Below are positions 12,748 through 13,250 of a stretch of 13,250 bases of DNA, one piece after another. Position 1 is the stretch's first letter; each line of letters begins with the position of its first letter. The notes under the pieces were generated by a model. That model was not told the DNA's origin. It searched no databases and worked only from the letters and a program-made list of their open reading frames with translations. The stretch is taken from positions 1 to 13,250 of the forward strand of contig CAMTXZ010000022.1 in assembly GCA_947085765.1 (NCBI GenBank), read 5' to 3'. A program made the position numbers and the translations under genes. The DNA is from JAKFXL01 sp947085765 (GTDB lineage: Bacteria; Pseudomonadota; Gammaproteobacteria; Tenderiales; Tenderiaceae).

Positions 12748-13089
12748 ATGACAACAGATGTCCAGGGTGCAAAAGCCTTTTACGGCGAGTTATTAGGCTG
12801 GGTGCTGGAGGATATCAAAGCAGGAGAGATGGAGTACACCATGGCCAAGGCGGGTGGGGTGGAGTGTGCTGGTATGATGACAATTCCGGCTGAGGCAAAG
12901 GGGATGCCGTCGAGTTGGGGTGGTTATATCACCGTGAATGATGTAGATGCCATGGTTTCACGGGTGGAAGCACTGGGTGGTAAAGTTTTTGTGCCGCCGC
13001 AAGATATTCCCAATGTGGGGCGCTTCTGTGTCATTGCTGATCCACAAGGTGCGATGGTCTCTTTAATCACCTATTTTGATATGGAGTAG
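12748..13089 (+). CDS. VOC (glyoxalase/bleomycin-resistance fold) protein, N-terminally interrupted
   Basis: The 113-residue open part is a vicinal-oxygen-chelate domain protein of the glyoxalase-like group: TTDVQGAKAFYGELLGWVLED (2-22), a paired WGGYITVNDVDAMVSRVEALGGKVFVPPQDIP module, and the ending GRFCVIADPQGAMVSLITY. Substrate and metal cannot be predicted. Relative to the family it lacks the first strand GAFSWNEL, which is encoded in frame just upstream after a TGA at 12718-12720. ATG 12748 has only weak GGAA about 10 bases before it, whereas ATG 12697 has a near-perfect Shine-Dalgarno. Either translation restarts here giving a truncated protein, or the gene is decaying, or the TGA is read through. 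The stop is five bases before the next gene, so they form an operon. Confidence 0.8.
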   Translation: MTTDVQGAKAFYGELLGWVLEDIKAGEMEYTMAKAGGVECAGMMTIPAEAKGMPSSWGGYITVNDVDAMVSRVEALGGKVFVPPQDIPNVGRFCVIADPQGAMVSLITYFDME

Positions 13090-13094
13090 TCACA

Positions 13095-13250
13095 ATGGTG
13101 GACCGCTATTTTTCTCAAGCGACTTTTGGATTTTTGCGCGAACTTGCGGCCAACAATAACCGCGACTGGTTTTCGGATAATAAAGATCGTTATGAAGAGC
13201 TGGTCCGCACCCCTGCTTTAACCTTTATCGAAGATATGGCCGGTAAGTTA
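13095..13250 (+). CDS. DUF2461-like protein (TIGR02453 type), 3' partial
   Basis: ATG 13095 opens a frame that stays open to the window edge (52 codons). GGAG at 13083-13086 lies eight bases upstream, overlapping the end of the VOC gene, so translation is coupled. The visible sequence has the pattern of the DUF2461/TIGR02453 family N-terminus: ATFGFLRELAANNNRDWFSDNKDRYEELVRTPALTFIEDMA, with the F-x-F-L-x2-L-x2-N-N-x-R-x-W-F core and a following rYe..v..P segment. The biochemical function of this family is not established to my knowledge. Most of the protein lies outside the window. Confidence 0.85.
   Translation, partial: MVDRYFSQATFGFLRELAANNNRDWFSDNKDRYEELVRTPALTFIEDMAGKL

Overview
The window looks like ordinary chromosome from a free-living or symbiotic gammaproteobacterium outside the Enterobacterales. 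The evidence is conserved synteny: 4.5S RNA–dnaX–ybaB–recR, and rsgA divergent from orn, the arrangement also found in E. coli. The NsrR-type regulator, periplasmic cytochrome c, membrane-anchored thioredoxin-fold oxidase and sulfurtransferase would suit a respiratory, perhaps sulfur- or nitrogen-oxide-metabolising bacterium. That lifestyle is inference. No mobile element, CRISPR array, tRNA or rRNA was seen.

Layout on the + strand. 1-3020: two tandem paralogues of TPR plus glycosyltransferase-9-like proteins, the first cut by the window edge. 3107-3221: the 4.5S signal recognition particle RNA (ffs). 3367-6074: dnaX, ybaB and recR (replication clamp loader, nucleoid protein, recombinational repair). 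6158-7048: a small four-helix membrane protein with membrane-edge histidines, followed by an NsrR-like Rrf2 regulator. 8551-10372: orn, then a BdbC/DsbB-type quinone-linked oxidase and a membrane-anchored DsbA-like oxidoreductase, ending at a clear terminator.

On the - strand: a small cytochrome c followed by rsgA (8380 to 7086); a two-gene overlapping pair made of a partner protein and an HTTM (gamma-carboxylase-like) membrane protein (11553 to 10418); and a MarR regulator (12085 to 11633).

The right end (12085-13250) is the most unusual part. The MarR gene is divergent from a single-domain rhodanese, and the shared promoter region carries two copies of a TTGTA-WW-TGCAA palindrome, each overlapping predicted promoter elements. 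Downstream lies a VOC/glyoxalase-fold gene. Its leader has a perfect 12-bp inverted repeat, a hairpin that would hide a very strong Shine-Dalgarno, and an in-frame TGA at codon 8 just before the conserved first strand of the fold. A DUF2461-like gene follows and runs off the window.

No gene-free stretch exceeds about 300 bases once ffs is counted. Family names come from motifs read by eye; no database search was possible.
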